This document shows positions 27,006-35,864 of a DNA stretch of 64,000 nucleotides, one piece after another; the first letter of the stretch is position 1, and each line of letters begins with the position of its first letter. The DNA comes from UBA4416 sp943362175 (GTDB lineage Bacteria > Bacteroidota > Bacteroidia > B-17B0 > Aurantibacillaceae), in contig CALRIU020000026.1 in NCBI GenBank assembly GCA_943362175.1, forward strand, positions 4,538-68,537, read 5' to 3'. The translations under genes were made by a program, and so were the position numbers. The notes under the pieces are model-generated. The model worked only from the letters and a program-made list of their open reading frames with translations. It did no database searches and had not been told where the DNA came from.

Positions 27006-27959
27006 ATGACCATAGCCGAAATATCACACCGACTCAATCATCTTCAGTTCAATTCTGATGTCATCAATTTGTATGAAGAGCCACATCGCTTTTACCATAC
27101 ACTGGCGCACATCGAAGCCGTGATGAAGCACCTGCACGATGCCGACCTGCTGAAGCATGACGAATTATTCCTGGCGGCCGTATTCCATGATATCATCTAC
27201 AACCCGCAGTCGGCCACCAATGAAGAGGATTCAGCCGAGTACTTTTTAGCTTCGGCCAAAACATCGGGTCTGACGAACGCGCAGAAAGAGCATATCAGGC
27301 AGCTGATCCTCGACACGAAGACGCACAAAGCCACGGTTCCGTTCTCGGAGGAGTTCATCAAAGCAGACCTGGCAATTTTCGATGCGCCTTTCGATAAGCT
27401 GATCCAGTACGAAAAACAAATTTTTAAAGAGTTTCAGTTTGTGGATTATAAGGTCTACAGGGAAAAGCGCAGTGAGATTCTGCAGCACTTCAATACCAAT
27501 GGAAGGCTGGACCACCTCATCAGCTATGTCAATTCCGTGGAGCCGAATATCGGCGTTTTTGCGGGCAGCTTTAATCCCTTTCATAAAGGGCATTATAATG
27601 TTTTGCAAAAAGCAGAAAAGCTGTTTGATAAAGTGATCATCGCTTTTGGAAAAAATCCCGAGAAGGGCGACCGCTCCTGGGAGATCCCCAAAACCCTTGC
27701 CTACCGGCAGCAGGCGGAGTATAACGGTCTGGTTACTGACTTTGTGGACTCGCTGGGCTATGAAGTAACCATTGTCCGTGGCCTGAGAAACTCTACCGAT
27801 TTTCAGTATGAGCAAAACCAGTACCGCTATATCCAGGAGCTGAAGCCCGACATTAAGATCGTGAACATCTTTTGTGACAAGGAGTTCGAGCACATCAGCT
27901 CTTCGGGTATCCGGACATTGGAAAAATACAACAAGCACCAGGGATATTTACTGCATTAA
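27006..27959 (+). CDS. HD-domain phosphohydrolase fused to a CoaD-like adenylyltransferase
   Basis: 317 residues from the ATG at 27006; longer in-frame starts lie inside the inverted repeat. Residues about 1-175 are an HD-type predicted phosphohydrolase (YHTLAHIEAVMKHL, AAVFHDIIYNP, NEEDSAEYFL). Residues about 180-317 are a nucleotidyltransferase like phosphopantetheine adenylyltransferase: AGSFNPFHKGHYNVL with HxGH, VRGLRNSTDFQYEQNQ, then ISSSGIR. CoaD makes dephospho-CoA from phosphopantetheine in CoA synthesis; here the domain is joined to a second, possibly hydrolytic one. It is followed 11 bp later by the subtilase. Whether it is the only CoaD of the genome cannot be judged. Confidence 0.87.
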   Translation: MTIAEISHRLNHLQFNSDVINLYEEPHRFYHTLAHIEAVMKHLHDADLLKHDELFLAAVFHDIIYNPQSATNEEDSAEYFLASAKTSGLTNAQKEHIRQLILDTKTHKATVPFSEEFIKADLAIFDAPFDKLIQYEKQIFKEFQFVDYKVYREKRSEILQHFNTNGRLDHLISYVNSVEPNIGVFAGSFNPFHKGHYNVLQKAEKLFDKVIIAFGKNPEKGDRSWEIPKTLAYRQQAEYNGLVTDFVDSLGYEVTIVRGLRNSTDFQYEQNQYRYIQELKPDIKIVNIFCDKEFEHISSSGIRTLEKYNKHQGYLLH

Positions 27960-27970
27960 ATGATCTGATC

Positions 27971-30787
27971 ATGAAAAAACGTTTATTCTATTTTACCTGC
28001 TTTTCCCTCTTTGTGGCAGGTCTGCAGGCGCAGAAACTCTACAGCCTTGCTAAAGGTATCACAGAATCCGATTACATGGCAAATACGGTCATCATCAGGG
28101 TAAAACCTGCTTTTGCCGCTGTTTGCTCGGAAGGAAAAATCGATCATCCCGGCTTTAACGCCATGGCTGCCACACTGGGAGCAGGCAATCTGCATAAGAA
28201 ATTTCCGAAGGACAGATCCCCGGAGAAGGAGTTCAATGAAGCCGGGCAGCGCTTTGCCGATCTGTCATTGATCTACGAACTGAACTATTCTGCTGACGCT
28301 CCTATTGAGAAAGCCATCAGTAAGTTACTGGCATCGGGTATCCTTGTGTATGCCGAACCGCATTTTATCCCTAAGGCGACGTATGCGCCTAACGATCCTT
28401 TGGCCAACCCTACGGATCAATACCACCTCCAGAAGATCAATGCATTTAATGCCTGGAATACCAACCGCGGCGACTCCGCCATTGTGATTGCCATTACCGA
28501 TACGGGCACCGATCCTACACACAGCGACCTTGCCAATAATATCAAACGTAATTATGCCGATGTGCCGGATGGCGTGGATAACGATGGCGACGGCTACATC
28601 GATAATTACAAGGGCTGGGACATGGGCATGAACGATAACGACCCTACCTGGGAGTTCAACAGCCACGGTGTGCATGTGTGCGGAATTGCAGGAGCCAGCG
28701 CAGATAATAACCTGGGAGGCGCCGGTGTCGGCTTCAACTGCAAGATTCTGCCGGTAAAGATCAGCGATGCCGGCGGCGCTTTGATCGCTGCATACGAAGG
28801 CATTAAATACGCTGCCGATCATGGCGCGGCCATCATCAACTGCTCCTGGGGCGGCGGCGGCGCCAGCCAGTTCGGGCAGGACATTGTGGATTATGCAACC
28901 ATTAATAAAGGCTGCCTCGTAGTAGCGGCGGCGGGGAATAACGGTGTGGACGGTGATTTCTTCCCGGGCTCCTACAATTATGTGCTCGCGGTAGCCAATA
29001 CCAATTCCGGCGATACCAAAAATTTCAGCTCCAACTACGGCTATTTTGTCGACGTGTGCGCGCCCGGGGAAAATATCAATTCCACCTGGCCGGGAAGCTT
29101 TTACATCACGCAAACCGGTACCTCCATGTCTTCGCCGGTAGTGGCGGGTGCAGCGGGCATCGTCAAAAAACAATTTCCGGCCTACAATGGTTTGCAGATC
29201 GGTGAGCGCCTGAAAGTAACCGCCGATAATATTTATCCTTCCAACGCTTCCTACCTCAATAAGCTGGGGAGCGGCCGAATTAATTTATTCAGGGCCATTA
29301 CCGATCCGGCAACGCCGAGCGTGGTATTCAGCGACAAGCAATTCACCGATCATAACGACGATGCGTTTATTGTTGGGGATACCCTGTTCATCACCGGCAA
29401 ATTCACCAATTACCTCGATCCGACAACAGCCCTGAATGTCACGGTAACGCCGCTTTCGGCGTATGCCACTGTAGTTGATAACACGACATCATTGGGGGTG
29501 ATTACGACGCTGGCCAGCAAAACCAATACGAATGATGCCTTCGCCTTTAAGCTTGGCGGGGCCATTCCCGTGAACCAGGCCATTGATTTTGAGGTGCTGA
29601 TGCAGGACGGCAGCTACTCGGCGAAACAATTCTTCAGCGTATTCATCAATGTGGATTACATCGATATTAAGATCAACGACGTGTATACCACGGCTACCAG
29701 CAAAGGAAAAGCAGGTTACAACCAGGATGCGCAGGTGCAGGGACTGGGCTTTAAATACAAGGGCATCGACCTCCTGTATGAAGCCGGCCTGATGATCGGG
29801 AAAGATACCAACACGGTTTCGGATTGTGTGCGTGGCACGAACACCAGCGTGTCGGATGTTGATTTCATGAACCTGAGTCGCATCGTGAGGGTATTGCCTT
29901 CTGTGACCTCTGATTTTGATACCAAAGCCAGATTCAATGATAATGCGGCCTTTACGCCGATCCCGGTAGAGGTCGAGCAGAACACCTATGCCTGGAGCTC
30001 TGCGCCTTACCGCAATTTTGTGATCTGGGAATACAACATTAAGAACACGCATGCCACGGATACCCTGAGAAACGCTTATGCCGGCATTTTTGCCGATTGG
30101 GATATCGACGGATCGAGTTATACGCAAAACCGCAGTAATTACCATGCCGCCACCAAAATGGGGTATAGCTTTTATACAGCGGCCAATGGGAAGTATGGTG
30201 GCATTAAGTTGCTGACCGATACGGCCGCACCTAATTTCTATGCAGTAGATCATGTCGGCGGTGGCAACGGCGGACTTGACTTTGCCAATGGCGTGGATAC
30301 GAAAGATAAATACAAGTCGATGAGCACACAGCGCCTGGCAGCGGGTGTAAACGGCAGCGGTAATGACGTGATCAATGTGATGAGCACCGGCCCGCTGAAA
30401 ATCGCGCCGGGTAAATCGGTGAAGGTCGCTTTTGCCATTTTGGGAGCCGACAGCCTCACGCCCCTGATCCATGCGGCCATGCAGGCCGATACGGTTTACA
30501 ATAAATTGAAGCTGCCACCCGTGCAGCCCGAATCTATCGATGAGCTCAAAGATGCTTTTGTCAGGATCTTTCCTAATCCAACAAAAAACAACATCATCAT
30601 TTTGCAGGAGAGATCCCTGTACACGAAGTACGAGCTGTACAGCGTCAATGGCGTCCTGGTTTCTGAAAATAAGCTGGAGCATACCCGCCAAACAGTTGAT
30701 CTGACAGGCATTTCGGAAGGGATCTATTTCATCAGGCTCAACGGTCCGGACCAAACACGATTCAGTAAGATCGTCGTTATAAAATAG
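27971..30787 (+). CDS. Secreted subtilisin-like (S8) protease with T9SS sorting domain
   Basis: 938 residues. Signal peptide MKKRLFYFTCFSLFVAGLQA. A pro-region reaches about residue 145. The catalytic domain has Asp177 (AITDTGTDPTHSDL), His232 (NSHGVHVCGIAGA) and Ser385 (GTSMSSPVVAGAAG), and the oxyanion Asn in AAAGNNG. A long beta-rich region follows (about 440-850). The C-terminus (VRIFPNPTKNNIIIL, LTGISEGIYFIRLNG, FSKIVVIK) is a type A sorting domain. It probably works on the cell surface in protein degradation. Its gene overlaps no other, with gaps of 11 bp upstream and 4 bp downstream, so it is within an operon. Confidence 0.95.
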   Translation: MKKRLFYFTCFSLFVAGLQAQKLYSLAKGITESDYMANTVIIRVKPAFAAVCSEGKIDHPGFNAMAATLGAGNLHKKFPKDRSPEKEFNEAGQRFADLSLIYELNYSADAPIEKAISKLLASGILVYAEPHFIPKATYAPNDPLANPTDQYHLQKINAFNAWNTNRGDSAIVIAITDTGTDPTHSDLANNIKRNYADVPDGVDNDGDGYIDNYKGWDMGMNDNDPTWEFNSHGVHVCGIAGASADNNLGGAGVGFNCKILPVKISDAGGALIAAYEGIKYAADHGAAIINCSWGGGGASQFGQDIVDYATINKGCLVVAAAGNNGVDGDFFPGSYNYVLAVANTNSGDTKNFSSNYGYFVDVCAPGENINSTWPGSFYITQTGTSMSSPVVAGAAGIVKKQFPAYNGLQIGERLKVTADNIYPSNASYLNKLGSGRINLFRAITDPATPSVVFSDKQFTDHNDDAFIVGDTLFITGKFTNYLDPTTALNVTVTPLSAYATVVDNTTSLGVITTLASKTNTNDAFAFKLGGAIPVNQAIDFEVLMQDGSYSAKQFFSVFINVDYIDIKINDVYTTATSKGKAGYNQDAQVQGLGFKYKGIDLLYEAGLMIGKDTNTVSDCVRGTNTSVSDVDFMNLSRIVRVLPSVTSDFDTKARFNDNAAFTPIPVEVEQNTYAWSSAPYRNFVIWEYNIKNTHATDTLRNAYAGIFADWDIDGSSYTQNRSNYHAATKMGYSFYTAANGKYGGIKLLTDTAAPNFYAVDHVGGGNGGLDFANGVDTKDKYKSMSTQRLAAGVNGSGNDVINVMSTGPLKIAPGKSVKVAFAILGADSLTPLIHAAMQADTVYNKLKLPPVQPESIDELKDAFVRIFPNPTKNNIIILQERSLYTKYELYSVNGVLVSENKLEHTRQTVDLTGISEGIYFIRLNGPDQTRFSKIVVIK

Positions 30788-30791
30788 GTGT

Positions 30792-31748
30792 ATGGGAATG
30801 TTTAGCTTTACTGAAACGCTGGGAGTTGATCCGGGAAGCCGTAACCTGCGCATTGTTCAAGAGGGTAAAATTATCTTTAACGAACCTTCTTTAATCGCTG
30901 TTAACAGAGAAGGAGTGGCGACGGGGATTGGTGAATCTGTTTCATCAGTTAAAGAAGATAGGGTTATTAAGCCTGTGACCTATGCAATCGATGATTTCCA
31001 GGCATTTGAAGAGCTTCTTAAAGCTGCTATCAAAAAAAGCGCTCAATCCAAATCAATACTCAAGCCTTCTTTGAAACTGTATTTTGCTATTCCTTCACAT
31101 GTAACCATAGTAGAAAGGAGAGGGTACAGGGATTCCGGGGAGTTCTCAGGCGCAAAAGAACTTTTCATGATCGATCAGAGTGTTACCGCCTCGATTGGAA
31201 TGGGGATTCTTTTTGACAAAAAAGATTATATCCTCGTTGATTTTGGATGTGAGAAAATTCAAATGACTGTATTTGCAGATTCGATGCCCCTTGAATCTAC
31301 TTTTTTGAGAATGGGCATGCAAAAGATCATCGACCTGGCCAAACACTTTCTGCGACGAAATCATCAGTTGGATCTAAGGGATGAGGAAATTATTGACATG
31401 CTTGAGAAGCTCAGCCTGCCTGATGTTGCGGGGAAGCATACCGTGAAGCAACAGGAAATTGATCCCCGAGCCATTGAAGAGGTAGTATCGCATTATTTTT
31501 TTCTGGTGAATGATGAGCTGGCAGCTTGCCTCGAGCGAATAAGCACGCATCGGAATTTTAGTAAGATTGTTCTTAATGGGGCGTACTTTACCGGCGGCGG
31601 CTCTGCAATCGAATTCATCAGAAAGCAAATTAACATAAGCAGCGATTTAAAATGTCATATCAGTAAAACGCCCTTGCTGGATACTATCAACGGGCTGGGG
31701 AAGCTCATAGCAGACCATACAGCCTATAACGCCTACATGACCCGTTGA
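30792..31748 (+). CDS. Divergent MreB-like actin homologue with degenerate nucleotide site
   Basis: 318 residues. The actin/MreB layout is visible: LGVDPGSRNLRIV for phosphate-1 (MreB has DLGT-N), IIFNEPSLIAVN, VIKPVTYAIDDFQAFEELLK, PSHVTIVERRGYRDS, then SVTASIGMGI. The phosphate-2 motif is VDFGCEKI rather than the Gly-rich DIGGGTTE, and the later GGGS (FTGGGSAIEF) is retained. ATP hydrolysis is therefore doubtful. The protein is shorter than MreB (about 340). It follows the subtilase by 4 bp and precedes the MORN-like gene by 19 bp. A shape or scaffold role is inference. Confidence 0.75.
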   Translation: MGMFSFTETLGVDPGSRNLRIVQEGKIIFNEPSLIAVNREGVATGIGESVSSVKEDRVIKPVTYAIDDFQAFEELLKAAIKKSAQSKSILKPSLKLYFAIPSHVTIVERRGYRDSGEFSGAKELFMIDQSVTASIGMGILFDKKDYILVDFGCEKIQMTVFADSMPLESTFLRMGMQKIIDLAKHFLRRNHQLDLRDEEIIDMLEKLSLPDVAGKHTVKQQEIDPRAIEEVVSHYFFLVNDELAACLERISTHRNFSKIVLNGAYFTGGGSAIEFIRKQINISSDLKCHISKTPLLDTINGLGKLIADHTAYNAYMTR

Positions 31749-31767
31749 TCGCACAATTATACAAAAT

Positions 31768-32238
31768 ATGAAAACCACTTTTTGTATAATCCTGCTTTGT
31801 GTGACAGCGGGCATTTGCTATGCGCAGCCTAAGGATACACTCATTCATAAAAGACATTACACGGCTCGTGCTTATTATTCGGATTTCACCGATGATGTGA
31901 AGTTGGGGGCAATCGGACCTGAGAGCCTATTTTATCTGGGGAATTATGAAAACGGACTAAAGACCGGGCATTGGCGTTATTACTACCCTACAGGCTTAGT
32001 ATTGGCGGAAGGCCATTATGAGAAAGGCGCTAAAGCCGGAAAATGGAAATATTACGATACCAGCGGGGCCATTCATCACATGGTTGGATTTTCTCCGAAA
32101 GATACCTCAACTGAAAAAATCATTGTTAATCCCACAGGCTTCCCGGAGCTCCACGATTATATCCACACTAAAAATGTGCAGTACCATTTGGTAAACGGAA
32201 GGCGCCCTCCCGGCCAGCCTACCCTCATCCTGGATTAA
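31768..32238 (+). CDS. Exported MORN/YwqK-like repeat protein
   Basis: 156 residues with signal peptide MKTTFCIILLCVTAGICYA. The core contains two MORN-type hairpins (ENGLKTGHWRYYYPTG, EKGAKAGKWKYYDTSG), as in YwqK-type antitoxin-like proteins. There is no toxin nearby. It is the last gene of the unit with the subtilase and the MreB-like protein. Function unknown. Confidence 0.8.
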   Translation: MKTTFCIILLCVTAGICYAQPKDTLIHKRHYTARAYYSDFTDDVKLGAIGPESLFYLGNYENGLKTGHWRYYYPTGLVLAEGHYEKGAKAGKWKYYDTSGAIHHMVGFSPKDTSTEKIIVNPTGFPELHDYIHTKNVQYHLVNGRRPPGQPTLILD

Positions 32239-32282
32239 GCAGAAGCCCGAATATTCCGGGAACTATCCTTCCAAAATTTCCC

Positions 32283-32290
32283 TATATTTA
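32283..32290 (+). promoter_or_regulatory. Possible -7 box of purB
   Basis: TATATTTA, one mismatch to TAnnTTTG, 20 bp before the ATG; no clear -33 TTG at the right distance. Confidence 0.4.
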
Positions 32291-32310
32291 CCCTTTATTT
32301 TTTTTGACAC

Positions 32311-33666
32311 ATGGAATTAAATGCATTAACGGCTATTTCGCCGGTTGACGGGCGCTACAGGAGAGTAACCAACGAGCTGGCGGCTTATTTTTCGGAATTC
32401 GGGTTGATCCGCTACCGCGTACAGGTAGAGATCGATTACTTTATTTTGCTCTCGCAGCAAGGCCTGCCGCAATTACCGGAGCTGAGCGCTACGCAGATCG
32501 ACGCACTGAAAGCGGTTTATAAACACTTTTCCTTTGCCGATGCAGAAACCATTAAGGAAACGGAGAAGACCACCAACCACGACGTAAAAGCCGTGGAATA
32601 CTTCATCAAGGAAACACTAAAAGCGCAGGGCCTGGAAGCTTACCTGGAGTTTGTACACTTCGGCTTAACCTCGCAGGACATTAATAATACCTCCATTCCT
32701 TTGTCACTGAAGCAAGCGAATGCTGAGGTGGTATTGCCCAATTTAAATACAGTGACGGAGAAGCTGATCACCTTGTCCCGGGAGTGGAAAGATGTTTCCC
32801 TGCTCGCACGTACCCATGGCCAGCCGGCCTCGCCGACTCGCCTGGGCAAAGAGTTCTACGTGTTTGTAGAACGTTTGCAGGCCCAGATCAATCAATTAAA
32901 TGCCGTTCCCTTCTCTGCCAAGTTTGGCGGCGCTACCGGGAATTTCAATGCCCATTATGTGGCTTACCCGAAGCATGACTGGATCGCTTTCGGAAATGAA
33001 TTTGTGAACCAGACCTTAGGCTTAAGCCGCAGCCAGTTTACCACGCAGATTGAGCACTATGATAATATTGCCGCCTACTGCGATGCCCTCAAACGGATCA
33101 ATACCATCCTTCTGGACCTGTGCCGCGATGTGTGGACCTACGTGAGCATGGATTATTTCAAGCAAAAGCTGAAAGCCGGAGAGATCGGCTCTTCCGCCAT
33201 GCCGCATAAAGTAAACCCGATCGACTTCGAAAATGCCGAAGGGAATCTAGGCATAGCCAATGCCATCCTGGAGCACCTGTCGGCCAAGCTACCGGTTTCA
33301 CGCCTGCAGCGCGACCTTACAGATAGTACGGTGCTGAGGAATATCGGTGTGCCTCTTGCCCATGTGCTGATTGCTTACAAAAGCATTTTAAAAGGATTGG
33401 ATAAGCTGATCCTTAATGAAGAGATCTTCAACCGCGACCTGGAAAACAACTGGGCCGTGGTGGCAGAGGCCGTGCAGACCATTTTGCGCCGTGAAGGTTA
33501 TCCAAAGCCTTACGAAGCCCTGAAAGACCTGACCCGCACTAACAGCGTAATTACCAAAGAATCTATGCATGAATTCATCAGGGGATTGCATGTCAGTGAA
33601 GCCGTGAAACAAGAATTGCTGCAGATCACGCCGCAAAACTTTACGGGAAGAAACCCCGGCTTCTGA
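32311..33666 (+). CDS. purB: Adenylosuccinate lyase
   Basis: 451 residues, close to the length of the E. coli-type enzyme. It starts MELNALTAISPVDGRYRRV and has the fumarase/ASL superfamily signature GSSAMPHKVNPIDFEN (about residues 292-307), the catalytic-loop Ser in it, and the His region in RTHGQPASPTRLGKE. It catalyses two steps of purine synthesis: SAICAR to AICAR and adenylosuccinate to AMP. It is cytoplasmic. No other purine gene is nearby. Confidence 0.97.
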   Translation: MELNALTAISPVDGRYRRVTNELAAYFSEFGLIRYRVQVEIDYFILLSQQGLPQLPELSATQIDALKAVYKHFSFADAETIKETEKTTNHDVKAVEYFIKETLKAQGLEAYLEFVHFGLTSQDINNTSIPLSLKQANAEVVLPNLNTVTEKLITLSREWKDVSLLARTHGQPASPTRLGKEFYVFVERLQAQINQLNAVPFSAKFGGATGNFNAHYVAYPKHDWIAFGNEFVNQTLGLSRSQFTTQIEHYDNIAAYCDALKRINTILLDLCRDVWTYVSMDYFKQKLKAGEIGSSAMPHKVNPIDFENAEGNLGIANAILEHLSAKLPVSRLQRDLTDSTVLRNIGVPLAHVLIAYKSILKGLDKLILNEEIFNRDLENNWAVVAEAVQTILRREGYPKPYEALKDLTRTNSVITKESMHEFIRGLHVSEAVKQELLQITPQNFTGRNPGF

Positions 33667-33714
33667 TTTTTGGAGTTATTTCCCCTGCCTGAGGGAAGCA
33701 AAGCCGTTTTAGGT

Positions 33715-33757
33715 ACCGGTCCTGCCTGAGAGTCGGGCCGGTGAATTGCTTTTTTTG
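33715..33757 (+). terminator. Possible terminator after purB
   Basis: Stem ACCGGTCC / GGGCCGGT with a 12-base loop, then a spacer and an eight-base T run at 33750-33757. The gap between stem and T run weakens the call. Confidence 0.4.
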
Positions 33758-33759
33758 CA

Positions 33760-33810
33760 AAATCGGGTATTTCTACCTGTTTTTCGGACGTGTTATTTAG
33801 ACTAATATTG
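33760..33810 (+). promoter_or_regulatory. Palindromic operator and promoter of the first tail-collar gene
   Basis: A 25-bp block beginning AAATCGGG contains the palindrome GGTA-TTTC-TACC (33766-33777); TAATATTG (33803-33810) is the -7-like box. The same 51-bp arrangement recurs at 34531-34581 with only the spacer changed. The palindrome would be centred near -45, a typical activator position. Confidence 0.68.
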
Positions 33811-33851
33811 GGCAAAAAACTAGTATTAACCCCCTATTAATTTAAAACATC

Positions 33852-34406
33852 ATGGATGAGTACATTGGAATTATCAAAATCTTTGGAGGAAACTTCGCGC
33901 CGAGAGGCTGGTTTGCATGCAACGGACAATTATTATCCATTGCACAATACAGCGCATTATTCTCACTTTTAGGAACCACTTACGGCGGCGACGGCGTAAC
34001 AACCTTTGCTTTACCAAACCTGCAAAGCCGCGCACCAATCGGTATGGGACAAGGTCCAGGCCTTAGCTACCGCGCCCAGGGACAAGTGGGTGGAAGCGAA
34101 AACAACACCCTGATCCTGCCTAACATTCCTCCGCACAATCACCCGGCAAGCCTATTGGTGAACAACACGGATGCTTCACAAGGAGTACCTACAGTGGGGA
34201 CGAGCATTGCCACTCCGGGAACGCTTGCCGGCAGGACCTTTACAGCAACCTTAGGTTACAATACGGCCACACCTAATACAGCTTTAAACCAGGCTTCGGT
34301 TGTAACTGCGCCGGTAGGACAGGGACTGCCTGTAAACAATATGCAGCCTTTTATCGCCATGAACTACATTATCTGCTGGTCGGGCATTTATCCGTCAAGG
34401 CCGTAA
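33852..34406 (+). CDS. Phage-tail-collar (microcystin-dependent) protein, copy 1
   Basis: 184 residues without signal peptide. The N-terminal 60 residues are the tail-collar domain (YIGIIKIFGGNFAPRGWF, CNGQLLSIAQYSALFSLLGT, TFALPNLQSRAPIGMGQGPG). Then comes an HNH-like turn (IPPHNHPA) and a Thr/Ala-rich region ending in MQPFIAMNYIICWSGIYPSRP. In phages this domain is part of short tail fibres; in Bacteroidota and Cyanobacteria free-standing copies are common and poorly understood. First of three close tandem copies; no other phage structural gene is nearby. Confidence 0.9.
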   Translation: MDEYIGIIKIFGGNFAPRGWFACNGQLLSIAQYSALFSLLGTTYGGDGVTTFALPNLQSRAPIGMGQGPGLSYRAQGQVGGSENNTLILPNIPPHNHPASLLVNNTDASQGVPTVGTSIATPGTLAGRTFTATLGYNTATPNTALNQASVVTAPVGQGLPVNNMQPFIAMNYIICWSGIYPSRP

Positions 34407-34530
34407 TTGAAGAACCGCTTAGCGAATCGGGATTCTGACGTTTGACGGCTTTCCGGTTTTGTGCGAGTGGCATGGCTTTGTGTTTTATCTGTTTGATTAT
34501 TAATTTTTTAGCCTAATAGTTGTCCTTTGT

Positions 34531-34581
34531 AAATCGGGTATTTCTACCTGTTTTTTATCAATGCTATTTGGGCTAATATTG
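34531..34581 (+). promoter_or_regulatory. Palindromic operator and promoter of the second tail-collar gene
   Basis: Same layout as 33760-33810: identical 25-bp block with GGTA-TTTC-TACC at 34537-34548, and TAATATTG at 34574-34581. The start-to-start distance palindrome to -7 box is 37 bp in both. Confidence 0.68.
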
Positions 34582-34625
34582 AAACAACTAAACCTTTTTT
34601 ATTAACCCCCAAAATCAAAAAAATC

Positions 34626-35180
34626 ATGGATGAGTACATGGGAATGATTAAAATTTTTGCCGGAAACTTCGCACCGACAGGTTGGCTGATGTGCAACGGA
34701 CAATTATTATCTATTGCGCAAAACAGCGCTTTATTTTCACTTTTAGGAACTACTTATGGCGGCGACGGTGTGACAACCTTTGCTTTGCCTAATTTTCAAA
34801 GCCGTGTGCCGATTGGTATGGGGCAAGGCCCGGGTCTTAGCTACCGCAGCCAGGGCGAATTGTCGGGAACGGAAAACAATACATTGAACATCACGAACAT
34901 TCCTCCGCACAATCACCCGGCAAGCTTATTGGTAAACAATACCGACTCAGCACAGGGCGCTGCCACACCAGGGGCGAGCCTTGCCACACCGGGCACTCTC
35001 AGTGGCAGGACCTTTACGGCAACCTTAGGCTACAATACGGCAACGCCTAATACGGCTTTAAACCAGGCTTCGGTAGTAACGGCGCCGGTAGGGCAGGGCC
35101 TGCCCGTAAACAATATGCAGCCGTATATTGCCATGAATTATATCATTTGTACGCAAGGGCTTTATCCATCCAGGCCATAA
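34626..35180 (+). CDS. Phage-tail-collar (microcystin-dependent) protein, copy 2
   Basis: 184 residues, collinear with copy 1 and much the same sequence. Differences lie mainly in the N-terminal third (MGMIKIFAGNFAPTGWLM, ALPNFQSRVPIG) and around SGTENNTLNITN; the rest (IPPHNHPASLLVNNTD, MQPYIAMNYIICTQGLYPSRP) is kept. It has its own palindrome-bearing promoter, so it can be expressed separately with copy 1. It shares a DNA stretch with copy 3 (GCCACACCGGGCACTCTCAG), suggesting duplication or conversion. No secretion signal. Confidence 0.9.
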   Translation: MDEYMGMIKIFAGNFAPTGWLMCNGQLLSIAQNSALFSLLGTTYGGDGVTTFALPNFQSRVPIGMGQGPGLSYRSQGELSGTENNTLNITNIPPHNHPASLLVNNTDSAQGAATPGASLATPGTLSGRTFTATLGYNTATPNTALNQASVVTAPVGQGLPVNNMQPYIAMNYIICTQGLYPSRP

Positions 35181-35251
35181 GGCTTTTGGATCCGGCTTCG
35201 GACGGTTCTTTACATCGTATGTTTTGCCGGTCTTCAGCCAACCCGTTTAGC

Positions 35252-35259
35252 TAACATTG
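35252..35259 (+). promoter_or_regulatory. Possible -7 box of the third tail-collar gene
   Basis: TAACATTG, preceded by GC, matches the GCTAATATTG of copy 2, but the palindrome found before copies 1 and 2 is absent. Confidence 0.4.
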
Positions 35260-35303
35260 AAATAATTTGAATCTTTTATTAATCCTTAAAATCAAAAAAC
35301 ATC

Positions 35304-35858
35304 ATGGACGAGTACATTGGAATTATCAAAATCTTCGCAGGAAACTTTGCGCCACGCGGTTGGGCTATGTGTAACGGACAGTTATTGCCGATCTCACAAT
35401 ACAGCGCGGTATTTTCTCTTTTAGGAACTACTTACGGTGGTGACGGCATCTCAACATTTGCTTTGCCAAACCTGCAAAGCCGCGCGCCGATCGGTATGGG
35501 ACAAGGCCCCGGACTGAGTTACCGCACACAGGGCGAAGTAGCAGGAACGGAAAGCAACACGCTGTTGATCTCTAACATTCCTCCGCACAACCACCCTGCT
35601 ACCTTATCGGTTAACAACACCGATGCCGGACAAGGTGTACCTACAGTGGGTGCGAGCCTTGCCACACCGGGCACTCTCAGTGGCAGAACGTTTACAGCAA
35701 CCTTAGGTTACAATACGGCCACGCCTAACACGGCTTTAAACCAGGCTTCGGTGACGACAGCGCCAATCGGACAAGGTTTGCCTGTCAATAACATGCAGCC
35801 CTTCATCGCGATGAACTATATCATCTGCCTGGAAGGCATTTACCCGTCCAGGCCATAA
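35304..35858 (+). CDS. Phage-tail-collar (microcystin-dependent) protein, copy 3
   Basis: 184 residues, same collar domain (YIGIIKIFAGNFAPRGWAM, CNGQLLPISQYSAVFSLLGT) and same C-terminal MQPFIAMNYIICLEGIYPSRP. Unlike its sisters it lacks the GGTA-N4-TACC operator, so its control may differ or it may be read from upstream. Its stop is followed by a bidirectional terminator shared with the convergent methyltransferase-like gene. Three equal-length copies suggest a hetero-oligomeric product, by analogy to trimeric tail fibres; this is inference. Confidence 0.9.
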   Translation: MDEYIGIIKIFAGNFAPRGWAMCNGQLLPISQYSAVFSLLGTTYGGDGISTFALPNLQSRAPIGMGQGPGLSYRTQGEVAGTESNTLLISNIPPHNHPATLSVNNTDAGQGVPTVGASLATPGTLSGRTFTATLGYNTATPNTALNQASVTTAPIGQGLPVNNMQPFIAMNYIICLEGIYPSRP

Positions 35859-35864
35859 GGTAAA

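Noticed and set aside
33852..35858. A prophage or contractile-injection cluster around the tail-collar genes
   Set aside because: No sheath, baseplate, capsid, terminase, integrase or ATPase gene is present in the flanks.
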